Assembly (NCBI RefSeq): GCF_009727055.1
Contig: NC_052355.1
Coordinates: 50,423,691-50,487,690 of the forward strand
Source: Benincasa hispida
Lineage: Eukaryota; Streptophyta; Magnoliopsida; Cucurbitales; Cucurbitaceae
Direction of reading: 5' to 3'
Length of the DNA stretch: 64,000 bases
The position numbers and the translations under genes are program-made. Shown here piece by piece: positions 33,230 to 43,859 of this stretch. Under the pieces are notes generated by a model. The model was not told the origin of the DNA. It made no database searches and saw nothing but the letters and a program-made list of their open reading frames with translations. How positions within the stretch are numbered: the stretch's first letter is position 1; each line of letters opens with the position of its first letter.

Positions 33230-33766
33230 CGATCGTTGGGATTTAACTAAGCGATCGTTTAGATATTTTTTTTCTAGACGATCGTGTAGTCTTTTCTAAA
33301 CGATCGTTTAGCTAATGCTAAGCGGTGGGGTAAATCGTTTACCATATCGCATAGCGATGGTTGCCCAATCGCGTAGGCGCTGGAGGTAGACGATCGTAGT
33401 GGGAGCATGCGATGCTCGTTGTTTAGTAGAAGGTGCGCGCTAGACGATCATGTAGTTAGCAAGCTTTATCGCTTAGTTACTACCTATGCGATACGGCGCT
33501 AGCTAAGCGATCACTTATGCGATGGTGCTTTGCGACATCGCAGTCGCTTAGATGATCGTGGAAGGCGGGCATTTTGTGGAGCATGCTAAGCGATCGTGTA
33601 CTTCAGGCTTCATCGCTTAGTAAAGGTACACGATCGTGTAGTAATAGCTAAACGATCGTTTGGATTTTTTTGGACGATCGTATAGTAAATGCTGAATGAT
33701 CGTTTAACTCTGGGAGCGCTGGTAAGCGATAGAATAAAGAGTTTTTTTTTATCGTATAGACGATCG
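33230..33766 (+). repeat. CGATCG array in H leader
   Basis: Exact cores start at 33230, 33252, 33279, 33301, 33391, 33591, 33631, 33653, 33675 and 33761, with TGATCG at 33697. Runs with 22-base intervals are clear (33230-33252, 33279-33301, 33631-33653-33675-33697). The core is usually preceded by AAA/AGA/AAG and followed by TKTAG. Confidence 0.85.
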
Positions 33767-34019
33767 CGGGGTGCTTAGTACACGATGGTTGAAGAATTGA
33801 TGCTTTGCTGAGCGGTTCAAAACCCGGTTCGCCTGTTTGAACCGGAGACTCCTTGTCTTTGTAATAGTTAGTTTTCCTTTTTGTATTTTAAGGCAATTTT
33901 ACCCGGTTCATCAACTTTTATTGCTTATACATGTGATGTATGGTGCTTATATGCCAAAGTGTTTGTCATATAGTTAAAAACCCACCTTAGGTTGTGCAAT
34001 TTGAACATGCATCATGTAT

Positions 34020-34328
34020 TATAAATGTTATAATCTTGCAAGAAGAAATTACTTGAAAGCATGTGCATGCATCATGAAATATAAGAGTTATATTTTGCAT
34101 GCATTGAGCATTATCATGCATCATCTTTTTATTATAAATGTTATAGTCTAAGGGTGAATGGAAGCATATTTTGCTTGTTTCCTTGTTGTTTTGTATAAGT
34201 GTTATATAAAAGAAATAGCAATGAATGGACAAGGCATTGAGCATGACACTTAGGCTGTTTATAAGAGTTATGAACGCCTTGCATGTGTTAGCTTAGCATT
34301 GTGGTTGTTTCCGTTTATAAGTGTTATA
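34020..34328 (+). repeat. TATAA-n3-TTATA repeats, about 60-bp period
   Basis: Six near-palindromes of the form TATAARNGTTATA at 34020, 34080, 34133, 34194, 34260 (last base changed) and 34316, at intervals of 60, 53, 61, 66 and 56 bases. The DNA between them shares CATGC and TTGTTTCC words. This lies in the leader of element H and has no visible coding content. Confidence 0.8.
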
Positions 34329-34877
34329 AAGGAAATTAGATCTAAAATCAATAATTCAGAGTTGCATGCGAACTTAGGGTGAACTCAAGTTAGGGTTTTA
34401 AAATTGGATTGAGATAGACCTAAGTTCAAATGGTTTTTAAATTTTTTAATCTAGATTAATTTTTCAAAATCGGTTTAATAGGATTAAATTGGTTGGAATA
34501 AAAGATTAAATTTGTTGTAAACCTATCTATAAGGGACCTTTTTTCTAAGGCGGATTCTGGCTAGGCTGGGGTTCTTAAGTTGACGGAAATGTAACACCCT
34601 TACTTAGGAACCTACCTGGAAAGGTGAATTAGATAGATTTTCAACAAGCATACGACGTTTTAGTCAAAGATTCCATTAAAGAGTTTAATGGATGATGATC
34701 AAAAGTTGTTCAACTATCCAAGGTAAATGTTACTCTTGGGAAAACTTAAAAGTCACTTAGTTAAAATCCTTAGTCGTGTTTTTTCTAAATAAGCTAAACC
34801 CTAGGTTATAAAATACTCAGTGGGAAGAGAAGGCGTATCAGATATGTCTATGATTCCATTCACATTTCTCCCTGTAC

Positions 34878-35130
34878 GTTCACACCGTGAGATTCATGAT
34901 TGGCCTCTAGATGCCCGGATGCATCCCCCTTCATATGGTGTTTGCATGAGTCAATATAAAGGTGGACGGAGAGAGTATTTATAGTAAGTGGGTGAAGGGT
35001 ATGTGTCGACATGTCCTATGGTCTCTGTCATTGGTTCACACCGTGAGATCATTCTGTACGCCCTCATGTCGCCTTCGAAACGACCCCCTTCGGATGGGTT
35101 TTGTGCAGTTGGTCAATATCAAGGTGAACT
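34878..35130 (+). repeat. Imperfect direct repeat in H leader
   Basis: Two copies of a segment of about 95 bases, starting GTTCACACCGTGAGAT at 34878 and 35034 (156 bases apart), both ending in a GTCAATAT-AAGGTG stretch. Confidence 0.7.
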
Positions 35131-35503
35131 CCAGAAATGGATAGGGTCACTTTAGGTTTTGCCCCAATTGGATTTTTCCCTTTCGGATTGGCCTTTTGGG
35201 ACGACCTATAGGGCTTAAAATGGTGGGTCACACTTACGGGAGATTGTTAAGTAAGTTAATGATCTCTTGGCCAAATCAATGATGGCTTGTCATTATAGGA
35301 ACAAGAGTTGTTCTAATATTAATGACTGGTTGAGAACTCCCAATTCAGAGGAAGGATAACTAACCTCCCTTCGGCGGCTTTTATTCTAAAACCTTATTGG
35401 ATGTTGTTTTGTTTTACAACGAGTATTTGCTTAAAACCTAACGTAGGTCAATGCGTTTTTCTTTTCAGCAACTTGTTAGTATTTCTGTTTAAAGCTTTTA
35501 AAA

Positions 35504-35824
35504 ATGACCGATTTTTTACAGTGGAAAGAATCGTGTGAAACGAATTTTGTGATAAACGACCTCCATCCCACTACTCTCCAAAAGAGGAGACAAGACAATA
35601 AATATGATTTATTGGTCTTGGAGACATGTCTGGTAGAGAATGATGATTCTGCCTGGATCCTTGATTCAGGTGCTACCAATCATGTCAGTTCCTCTTACCA
35701 AGGATTTAGTTCCTGGCAAACGTTGCCACAGAGAAAGATAACTCTTCGAGTCGGTGCTAGTAAGGTTGTTTCAGCTGTTGCTGTAGGCAGGCTAAAGTTA
35801 TTTGTTGACAAGAAACGTTATCTG
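35504..35824 (+). CDS. Element H gag remnant and protease
   Basis: A 107-codon frame. The first residues resemble the end of a gag; the aspartic protease active site D-S-G-A-T-N-H is intact at residues 54-60. It ends in KKRYL and a stop; coding sequence of the same kind continues after it (LDNVFVVPHIKRNLISISCL), so one stop interrupts a longer frame. A splice-acceptor-like TTTTCAG precedes it at about 35463. Confidence 0.75.
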
Positions 35825-35926
35825 TAACTGGATAATGTTTTTGTAGTTCCTCATATCAAGAGGAACTTAATCTCGATTTCTTGTCTCATTGAACAAGGCT
35901 ATACCGTCTCTTTTTCTGAGAATAAA

Positions 35927-36730
35927 GTGTTTATTTTCAAGAATGGAATGAAAATTGGTTATGGTTCAATGGAAAATAACTTATATGTACTAAGGTCGTT
36001 AGTCATAAAAGCCTTGTTTAACACTGAAATGTTCAGTATGACAACAACAGATAAAAGACCAAAAGTTTCTCCAAAAGAGAACGCCCATCTTTGCCATTTT
36101 AGGTTAGGTCACATCAAACTCAATAGGATTGAGAAGTTGGTGAAAAGTAGACTTCTAAAGAGTTTAGAAAAAAACTCCTTGCCGGTATGTGAATCATGCC
36201 TCGAAGGTAAGATGACCAAACGACCTTTTACTAGAAATGGTTACAGAGCCAGGGAAGCCTTGGAGCTTGTACATTCAAACCTCTATAGTTCGATGAATAT
36301 TAGAGCTCGAGGTGGGTATGAATATTTCATCTCTTTCATAGATGATTATTCAAGGTTTGGGTATCTCTTCCTAATGCAACATAAGTTTGAAGCCCTTGAC
36401 AAGTTCAAGGAGTATAAGGCTGAAGTTGAAAACTTGTTAGGTAAGAAGATAAAAACACTACGATCTGATCGTGGTGGAGAGTATATGGACCTCCAATTCC
36501 AAAACTATATGATAGAACATGGGATTGCATCCCAACTCTCGGCCCTTGGTACACCTCAGCAAAATAGTGTATCAGAAAGGAGAAACAAAACCTTGTTGGA
36601 TATGGTTCGATCTATGATGAGTTATGCTCATCTTCCAGACTCATTTTGGGGTTATGCAGTGCAGACTACATGTTATATCCTGAACAACGTTCCCTCGAAA
36701 AGTGTTTTTGAAACATCTTTTGAGTTATGA
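35927..36730 (+). CDS. Element H GAG-pre-integrase and integrase
   Basis: 267 codons. The HHCC zinc region has H-L-C-H-F-R-L-G-H at 54-62 and C88/C91. In the catalytic core the first Asp is replaced by Asn118 (H-S-N where family members have H-T-D). Asp181 (SDRGGEY) and Glu217 (SVSERRN) remain with D35E spacing. One catalytic Asp missing should abolish strand transfer. The frame continues past a stop into the IN C-terminal domain at 36731. Confidence 0.85.
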   Translation: MFIFKNGMKIGYGSMENNLYVLRSLVIKALFNTEMFSMTTTDKRPKVSPKENAHLCHFRLGHIKLNRIEKLVKSRLLKSLEKNSLPVCESCLEGKMTKRPFTRNGYRAREALELVHSNLYSSMNIRARGGYEYFISFIDDYSRFGYLFLMQHKFEALDKFKEYKAEVENLLGKKIKTLRSDRGGEYMDLQFQNYMIEHGIASQLSALGTPQQNSVSERRNKTLLDMVRSMMSYAHLPDSFWGYAVQTTCYILNNVPSKSVFETSFEL

Positions 36731-37486
36731 AGAGGCCGTAAAGGTAGTTTACGCCACTTCAGGATTTAGGGCTGTCCGACACATGTGCTAACGACTAACC
36801 CAAAGAAGTTGGAACCGCGTTCGAAGGTTTGCCTCTTTGTGGGCTACTCCAAGGAAACGAGAGAATGATACTTCTATGATCCAAGTGAGAACAAAATGTT
36901 TGTTTCCACTAATGCTATCTTCTTGGAAGAAGATCACATGAGGGATCATAAGCCACGAAGTAAGCTCATTTTACGTGAGATCTCAAGTGAGACTGAGACT
37001 GCTGAGGGTTCAACAAGAGTTGTTGAACTGACCGACAGATCAACGAGAGTTGTTAAGGTCGAAACGTCTAGTCAACCAGCTCAAGAGTTGAGACGCCTTG
37101 ATGTAGTGGGAGGGTTATGAACCCACCAGATCGCTACATGGGTTTGATTGAAGCCAATAACGTCATTACGAATGATGGGATCGAGGATCCGTTGTCTTTT
37201 AAGAAAGTGATGGACGATTTGATCACTGGACGACAGTCAAGATGTTCCTTAAGTATCTTCAAAGAACGAGGGACTACATACTTGTGTCTAAAGCTAAGGA
37301 TCTGATCCTTATGGGATACAACGTTGCTGATCCCTTTACAAAGGCCCTCACGACTAAAGTGTTCGAGGCTCACCTAGAGAGTCTGGGTCTGCGGGACATG
37401 CGGCATCTTGTCTAAGGCAAGTGGGATATGATACTGGGGTATGCCCTAGTTTATTGTATTGTACATTAGTCTCTCGAGTCATTAGG
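36731..37486 (+). pseudogene. Element H integrase tail fused to RNase H end
   Basis: IN C-terminal code with stops to about 36850, a linker frame at 36896-37120, then the RT-type start EDPLSFKKVMDD. At about 37220 this jumps directly to the RNase H-region words FLKYLQRTRDY and ADPFTKAL. More than a kilobase of RT and RNase H is absent, an internal deletion relative to element B. Confidence 0.8.
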
Positions 37487-37488
37487 AC

Positions 37489-37499
37489 AAGTGGGAGAT
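37489..37499 (+). other. Polypurine tract of element H
   Basis: AAGTGGGAGAT immediately before the LTR, the same tract seen before the A and B LTRs. Confidence 0.85.
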
Positions 37500-39640
37500 T
37501 GTTGGGATTGGTGTCCTAATTCTCCCGGAGTCTCGTTGTATTGTAAAGATACACATTGTTCAATGAATAAAATAAGTGTTATTTAATTCTGGAATTTACT
37601 CATATTCAATAAACAAAGCTCCTTGGTTATCTTATGTGAACATAAGCATGTATATGTGATATACAAGTGGATCATGCCTTAAGTGATAACCTAAATCGGT
37701 CTGTAGTATAAGGATTAAGGTGGGATACCTGATCCTGGTGACACTACGAATACGGCCCGCTTTGTAGAGTTTGCAAGTATTGTAAACTACTATAGATGGT
37801 AGATCCTGACCATTCATGTGGAGACGTGGAGCGGGGGTGTCCTAAAGAGTTTGTATAAGACCTGGACCACGAGATGACTAGACTCTGTATATAACACCAT
37901 TGATACTAGAGACTTGCATCTCACCTAAACGACCATAGGTGACACAACCTCAATCCTGAGTGTTTTGGGAATTCCTGCCGTTGAGGGCGGTCCTTTGATT
38001 AGTATGGGTGAGAGTGGCTAGATTGCCAACTTAACATGCCTACCTTTTTGGGGACTTATTTGATCTGGGAGCTGGGAACTCAATCCACAAGATGGAATTC
38101 ACTCCTTCCCAAAGTAGGGATAAGTAGAAAGATTGCTCCCTTAAAGGCTGATTTTGGGGCTTAAACATAGTGGCCACAGCTTCTTTTTGGAAGAGAAGAC
38201 TCAGACATAGTAGGACTATGACTTATGTTCATTAGAGGGATCAGTGGTACTTAAGGAGACAGATATAACTACAAGGGCATAACGGTTGCTGCGCTGCTGA
38301 TTGGTTAAGATGGACACATGATATATCTGTAGTAAGGAGAGTTCAACTGTCGGTCTTTAGTGGAGTATCTGGCAGTTAATGGATGGTAGATTCTGTGACT
38401 AAAAAGTTTAGTCAGTTATTCACGTACTGTTGGAGCTTCGGAGCTACAGGTCCATGAGGTCCCCTTGGTAGCTTGGATTTTGTTGAGGATCGGTTCTTGG
38501 TGTTGATTTGAAATGTTCAAATTGACAAGAAGTATTTTGATTATATATGATATAATCGGTATGATGTATAAGATACATCTAGTGTAGGATTGATGTAAAT
38601 GAGATTTACATTAAGTACCATGGAATAGACAAAGAACTATGGTTTATATATTTCATGAGATGAAATATTAAAACTATAGGTTATAAATATAGTATGATAA
38701 GTTGGTTATCATTTATATTTATAATAATATTAATTATCCAATAATTAATACTTTTTCTTTTAAATAACCAAAGTAGTGGGTGGTTATTGGATCATGGTAA
38801 CCGTGAGTTTAAAAGGAAAGTGGTTTACTATTTTGAAAAGAAGTTTTACAAAAGTTTGAAAAGGATTTTGAGTTTTCTCTCCGCGCAAAGAAACTCACGA
38901 AGTCATCAAGTAAATTCAAATTTACTAAACGATGGCTGGGCGAGCTAAACGATCGTGCAGTATTTACCAAACAATCACATAGCTTTACTAGACGAACGTT
39001 GGCCCAAGGTAAACGATCGTGTAGTGTCTATAGGCGACAGACCGAGCTAAACGATCGAATAGCTTTTGCTAGACGATCGTATGGCTTTATCTAAACGATT
39101 GAGCATCGACCTATATGATAGATCTTAGCTATTCTCCTACTTGCCCAGTCGTGTACGAGATCGTTGTTTCCTCCCTTTGTCTGCCTCATACCAAGTTCAA
39201 ACAGAGCCCACCCTTTGGATTCTCACACCGAGAATACCATGGTCGCCTTGTTGGTGGTGTCAAACTCAACTCGCCACCGTCGAGGTTTTCTGGAGGCCAT
39301 TTGTGGTGCTGTGGAGGAGTTTGTGTTACGAAGGAGATCGTGTCCGAGGAGTTCGTTGAGGACAAGTGCGAAGTGTTCGTGCTGTGTTCCTGCGGTGTTG
39401 GGGTCATTTAGATCGAGTGTTTATGGTCGCTGTTGTTCGAGCGGTTGCGTAACGAATCGTGGAGACGCTTCTGCCTATGTGCGTAGAGTTTTACTCTCTG
39501 TTCCTTTGTATTTTACATGCTGTAATTTTTGTATGAATCGCATAACCATTTGTTTGAAGTCGATTGTAAATGATTTGTTGATTCATGATTGTAATTTGGA
39601 ATTCCGCTGCTCATGGGAATATCGTTTACAATTTCCTTCA
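37500..39640 (+). repeat. Element H 3' LTR
   Basis: 2141 bp from TGTTGGGATTGGTGTCC to TTCCTTCA. It shares blocks with the B LTRs (GGTCCATGAGGTCCCCTTGG at about 38450) but is clearly diverged. The open frames at 39115-39700 are within the LTR and are not regarded as genes. Confidence 0.9.
38950..39101 (+). repeat. CGATCG array in H LTR
   Basis: Cores or decayed cores start at 38950, 38972 (CAATCA), 38993 (CGAACG), 39014, 39035 (CGACAG), 39052, 39074 and 39096 (CGATTG), an almost regular 22-base step. It is followed by CTATATGATAG at 39110. Confidence 0.85.
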
Positions 39641-40140
39641 ATTGGTTCTTTGAAAAAAGTGGTTACTAATATGTTGAAGATACATTTTCTTTTTCTTTAA
39701 ATAAAAAATCTAGGATGTAGATAAATTTAGCATACAAGTTAATAACAATAGCACAAAATAGAATACAAACACTTAAATACAATACAAAAAAAGCAACATC
39801 TAAGATGTTGAATTACAATAATTAATAAAATACAATAGAAAAGTGACTCATATTGCAAAGAAGAAGAAGAAGAAGATTAAAGGGAGAAGTATGAAGATAA
39901 ACGAAGAACTTATTGTTGAAGATATCCAAATTGTTTATATTTTGGTGGACTTTGTGGGGACTTAAATGTGAAGATGAAGATTAGATGATTCTAGTTTAGG
40001 GTTTGGTCCGTTATTTATTTATTTTTCTTTTAGTTTTGGACTCGAGTAGTGAGCTTTTTAAATAGGTTGCCTAATTTTAGATTGGGAAAGATTAGATGAG
40101 TTACTTGTCTTTTTTTTAAAAAAAAAAAGTACGCATAGAA
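39641..40140. other. Intergenic, no gene seen
   Basis: AT-rich DNA with a GAAGAAGAAG run near 39860 and a poly-T/poly-A block near 40112. Nothing coding recognised. Confidence 0.5.
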
Positions 40141-40276
40141 ATAGATACGTCAAATCGCGTGTCACATACGTATCTAGAAAGTATCTGGAAATATAGATAC
40201 GTCAAATCGCGTGTTAGATACGTATCTAGGAAGTATCTAGAAGAATCAGTATCTGATATGTGTCTGATACTGATTC
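40141..40276. repeat. 52-bp tandem repeat and adjoining hairpin
   Basis: Two 52-base units (40141-40192, 40193-40244) both starting ATAGATACGTCAAATCGCGT and rich in GTATC words. They adjoin an inverted repeat, GAATCAGTATC (40243-40253) with GATACTGATTC (40266-40276) around a 12-base loop. Confidence 0.9.
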
Positions 40277-40830
40277 TTTGCCTCACATGAAGTATTTGTG
40301 TTTCATAGGTTATCACATTCTCTTTTAGATTAAGAGGCTAATCTGGGAGAGGGGTGTGACATTAGAAGTGACCAATCAAGTTTAAAGGGGTGTTGGGAAT
40401 ATGAAAGTTTTCATTATTACGAGATCATGAAAGTTTTAGCATTAAACTTGATTTGTAATTTTTTGTTTTTTCTTAACCAATAGTGTCCATTTAGTTCTTT
40501 GAGAGTTTTGTTTAAGTGAGAAGTTATTATGGGCATTCAGTATTATTTATGGTTTCTTAACTATTATGATTCGTGGTTAGAAAGTATCACTTTCTCCCCC
40601 ACATTTATATCATTCACACCTTTTTCTCTTCTAACACATCAATCATCTTTGCTTGGCTATGTTGTAAATGAGTGAAATTATCCCTTTATATAAAAACCCA
40701 AAAAACACTTCTGAAAGGAAGAAATAGAATAAATACATTTATACATACTATACTATTCATGTACTTTTTAAAATTCAAGGCACCTAGAACTTCATGCATA
40801 AATTCAAGCATATATGTACCATAAATCTAA
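40277..40830. other. Intergenic, no gene seen
   Basis: No coding or element signature beyond a resemblance, at the right end, to the intron that carries the retrotransposon nest in the CBP60 gene. Confidence 0.4.
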
Positions 40831-41452
40831 TTAATTAATTTCTAACATACTATGCCTGAAAAGAATAAACTTAGACGATGTGAATAAATACTGTTTCATT
40901 AAAAAAACTAACCTTTGTGAACGTGATAGAGAGTCAACATTATGTTGAATCATCTCTTGTGCACCATTTCTTGGCTGAAAAAACAATGGATTAGATGTCA
41001 ATTTTTTTTCACAGACGTCGAAAGCCTAATGAAATTAAAAAATGTAAAAGAAAAGTACTAGATAACGGCTCATAGGCTCGAAGTTTGGCCATATTTCAGT
41101 AAAAAAATGCTTATGTTTTTCAATAGGATCCTCATAGGTGGTGCAAAATCTAACCTCACTTACTTTTGAACAAGAAACATCGGAGGGATCATAGCTGGAA
41201 AGATAAAATAAAATGTATAAGTGGTGAAATTCACCCAACTTAGCCAATGAAACAAAATATTACTTGGGAAAAAAAAACACAAATATATATCAATTAAAAA
41301 AGGAAAAAAAAAAAAAAAGAAAAAAAACCCTACCCAGTTGGAGCAGGAAATGCACCAGAACGACTTCTCTTATGTTGAACCTTTTCAGCTTCATCGGAAG
41401 AGGCTTTCTTCTTCTTGTTTTCGTTTGCGGCGGAGACGCTGCTTGGATCCAT
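40831..41452 (-). pseudogene. CBP60-like paralogue, N-terminal exons only
   Basis: Minus-strand exons at 41334-41452 (starting ATG at 41450-41452), 41059-41194 (136 nt) and 40913-40974 (62 nt), all with GT/AG borders. Exon 1 encodes MDPSSVSAAN and a Lys/Arg-rich stretch resembling a nuclear signal; exons 2-3 match those of the larger gene in length and content. The CBP60 core exons that should follow are absent. A further possible exon at 40831-40855 would close the frame with a stop after seven residues, giving 113 residues in total. I read this as a truncated duplicate, though a short expressed product cannot be excluded. Confidence 0.7.
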
Positions 41453-42818
41453 CGAATTCTCTGAGACGTCGAGGCGATCTTCGAGTTAGGGTTACATGAT
41501 GCAGATCGTCCATCTGGAAAATACTATGTTGATGAAAAGAGAGTTCAGAACAAATGATAGAGAAGTTTCTTAGTAGTTCAACTGTATTGTGTTCCGACTG
41601 ATAATAACATTGTCCTTCTTTTTCCACTTTTTTTTAACTGAAAAACAGCACTGTTCTAAGCTGTCAATATATCCAATTAACTGTATTGATTTTGTAATTT
41701 TTTTTTTTTTTTTTTATTGGGTTTCACATTGATTTTGGAACTCGAAAATTAAGAACCATTTTTCTTGTCTCCTTTTAATGAATATTGTAAGCGCTTATTT
41801 TAATAATTTCCTCATACTCTATTTACTTTTCATCCATCCAAGATCGAATAACCCGAAAAATAAGTATAATAATATATTAAACTTTAGTTTATTTGTCTTG
41901 TTATTTTAAAAAAATTATAAACACTGTACTATAATTGCATTTTTTTTTTCTTTATAGTTGTGTTAACTTCAGAAAATTGTATTAAAAGTTGTGTTACTTT
42001 TATTCAAGTTCTAAGCTTTCATTTTGTTTAGGGCTTCATTTATGCACTGATTTGTGACATGTTTGATTTTGTTGAATTTGGGAAATTTTCATTTTACTTC
42101 AGTTTTTTTGTCCACTAAATGCTGAACTAAACAAAAATTATATAACGAACAGAATGAACTAACAAATTTAGCAATCTGTTTTTACGTTTATATAAGGACA
42201 AATTTTAATTCTCAACTAAAAGTTTAAGGTTAAAATGGCAACCATAACTATAGTTTAGTGGTGATTTATTTAAGTTTTCGCTTTTCTTAATTTATTATGA
42301 CGATACATAAATATACATGTAGCAAAACGTGCATCAAATTATGGGCAAAAGAATTATGCTGGCTAAGTATAAAATTATATGAATCAAGTTTGGTTCATAA
42401 GCAACATAAAAATATTTTTAAATATAAAAGAACATTTAAAAACATTTACATAATTGTAAATATTTTTGAGATTTTTCTATTTATAAAAATTCCCCACGTA
42501 AAAAATGTACCAACTTTCTCAAATTTTCCACAATTAATTAAATTTCATGGAAATTGCTTAATAAATTAAGAATTCAAGAATTTTGTTCATATAATATATC
42601 CTTCTGTTGGGTTTAAAGCATGATGAGAGTGATATGAATGTGTCAACCTAGTTCAGATGTCTCGGTACAGTTACTAACCCTTCTTCCTCTCTAATATATT
42701 TTGTGTAAAAAAATTTATGAAATATGTACTCAAATTATGAAAAAGTTCTTTTTTAAAAAATAATGGTTATTATATTATATTATATTTTTCTATGTTCTTA
42801 TTTTACTATTAAATAAAT
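41453..42818. other. Upstream region of paralogue and AT-rich DNA
   Basis: The first 200 bases are the likely 5' flank of the minus-strand CBP60-like copy. GATATATTG on the minus strand at about 41665 is a weak TATA candidate. The remainder is very AT-rich with a poly-T run at about 41699-41717. The 90-codon frame at 42297 shows no domain and looks like chance. Confidence 0.45.
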
Positions 42819-43340
42819 ATTGTGGTATATTTTAAATTCTAAAATAGATGTTTCAATCAAATGAGAAATTTAGACGAATCATAAGTTGTCACGTCATTAC
42901 AACAAAAAACTCAAGCTTATTGTTTGGACCGAGTCGTATAATTAAAATCGCTCAGACCCAACCCAATTCAAGCTAATGGTAAAAATTTAGGCCCAAGCCC
43001 AATTTTTTAGCCCAAAGCCCATATAAGGCCCATAAAGAACCTCTATAAATAGAGGCCTTACCCATTCATTTTAAAATATTGCGGTATATTTTAAATTGTA
43101 AAATACATATTTATGTTGAATTCAAATTTCGCCGAATCACAAGTTGCCACGTCATTACACAAAAGCCTAAGCTTATTTTGAAAATTATAAATTAGGTCGG
43201 GTCGTGTAAATAAAATCACTCGGGTCCATCAATTCAAATTGATGGTAAAAATTTCGGTTGAAGCCTAATTTTTTTATCCAAATTGGGCCCAAGCCCATGT
43301 AAGGCCTATGAAAAATCTTTATAAATAGAGGTCTTACCTC
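42819..43340 (+). repeat. Tandem promoter-like repeat, two copies of about 270 bp
   Basis: Copies start near 42819 and 43080 at the words GTGGTATATTTTAAATT and GCGGTATATTTTAAATT. Both carry CACGTCATTAC, a cluster of GCCCA words, and end in a TATA box with ATAGAGG after it: TATAAATAG at 43044-43052 and 43320-43328. This looks like duplicated U3/promoter sequence of an LTR whose ends I could not find. Confidence 0.8.
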
Positions 43341-43433
43341 TTCATTTTACGAGGGAGATTGGAAGCTTTAAAGATAGGAGGCTCTGAAGATTAGAAGCTC
43401 TGTAAATATTGAAGTTTTGAAGAATTGAAGATC

Positions 43434-43635
43434 GAGGCTCCAAAGCTTTCAAGTTCTGAAGATTGAAGCTCCAAAGTTCTCAAGCTCCAAAGATCGAAGC
43501 TCCCAAGCTTTCAACTTCTAAGACTGAAGCTTCCAATTTTTCAAGCTCCAAAGTTTAATGCTCCCAAGTTCTCAAGCTCCCAAGTTTGAAGCTCCCAGTG
43601 TTCTCAAGTTCCAAAGTCTGAAGCTCTCAAGCTTA
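43434..43635 (+). repeat. 31-bp minisatellite
   Basis: Consecutive units start at 43434, 43465, 43496, 43526, 43557, 43588 and 43620 (30 to 32 bases each). The theme is GAAGCTCC-AAG-TTCTCAAG, and units diverge modestly. Confidence 0.9.
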
Positions 43636-43730
43636 AAGACTAGAAGATTGAAGTTCTAAAGGTTGATCCAAGACAATAAATAAGCTAGAGGCTGATCCAA
43701 ACTAATCAACAACATCAACAAGTCCAAAGA

Positions 43731-43859
43731 AGATCAACAAGCCCGGTCGATCCTTCAAGAAGATCAATAAGCCTAAAGGTCGATCTTCTAAGAAGATCAA
43801 CAAGCCCAAAGGTCGATCCTTCAAGAGCATCACCAAGCCCAAAGGTCGATCATCTAAGT
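43731..43859 (+). repeat. 33-bp tandem repeat
   Basis: Four units starting at 43731 (30 bases), 43761, 43794 and 43827 (33 bases each), built on ATCAACAAGCCCAAAGGTCG. The unit length is a multiple of three and one frame is open across it, but I see no start codon or gene around it. Confidence 0.9.

Larger units (their letters stand above)
32796..39640 (+). mobile_element. Element H, RT-less Ty1/copia derivative
   Basis: Order: last 84 bp of the 5' LTR, PBS, a leader of about 2.6 kb without recognisable gag, protease, GAG-pre-integrase, integrase, a short RT start fused to the RNase H end, polypurine tract, complete 3' LTR. The 5' LTR piece matches the end of the 3' LTR from GTAAATGATTTGTTGATTC onward. 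Loss of gag and RT means it could move only with help from another copy. Left target duplication is lost; the five bases after the 3' LTR are ATTGG. Confidence 0.85.

Noticed and set aside
33230..33766. Possible CRISPR array
   Set aside because: Repeats are about 12 bases of degenerate core at a 22-base step in a plant retrotransposon; no spacers of uniform length, no cas genes.
39164..39700. 178-codon frame
   Set aside because: It lies across the end of the H 3' LTR; matching LTRs do not keep it open.
40831..41452. Complete novel four-exon gene of 113 residues
   Set aside because: The first three exons match the N-terminal exons of the CBP60-like gene, so a truncated paralogue explains it better; the closed frame could be chance (one in three).
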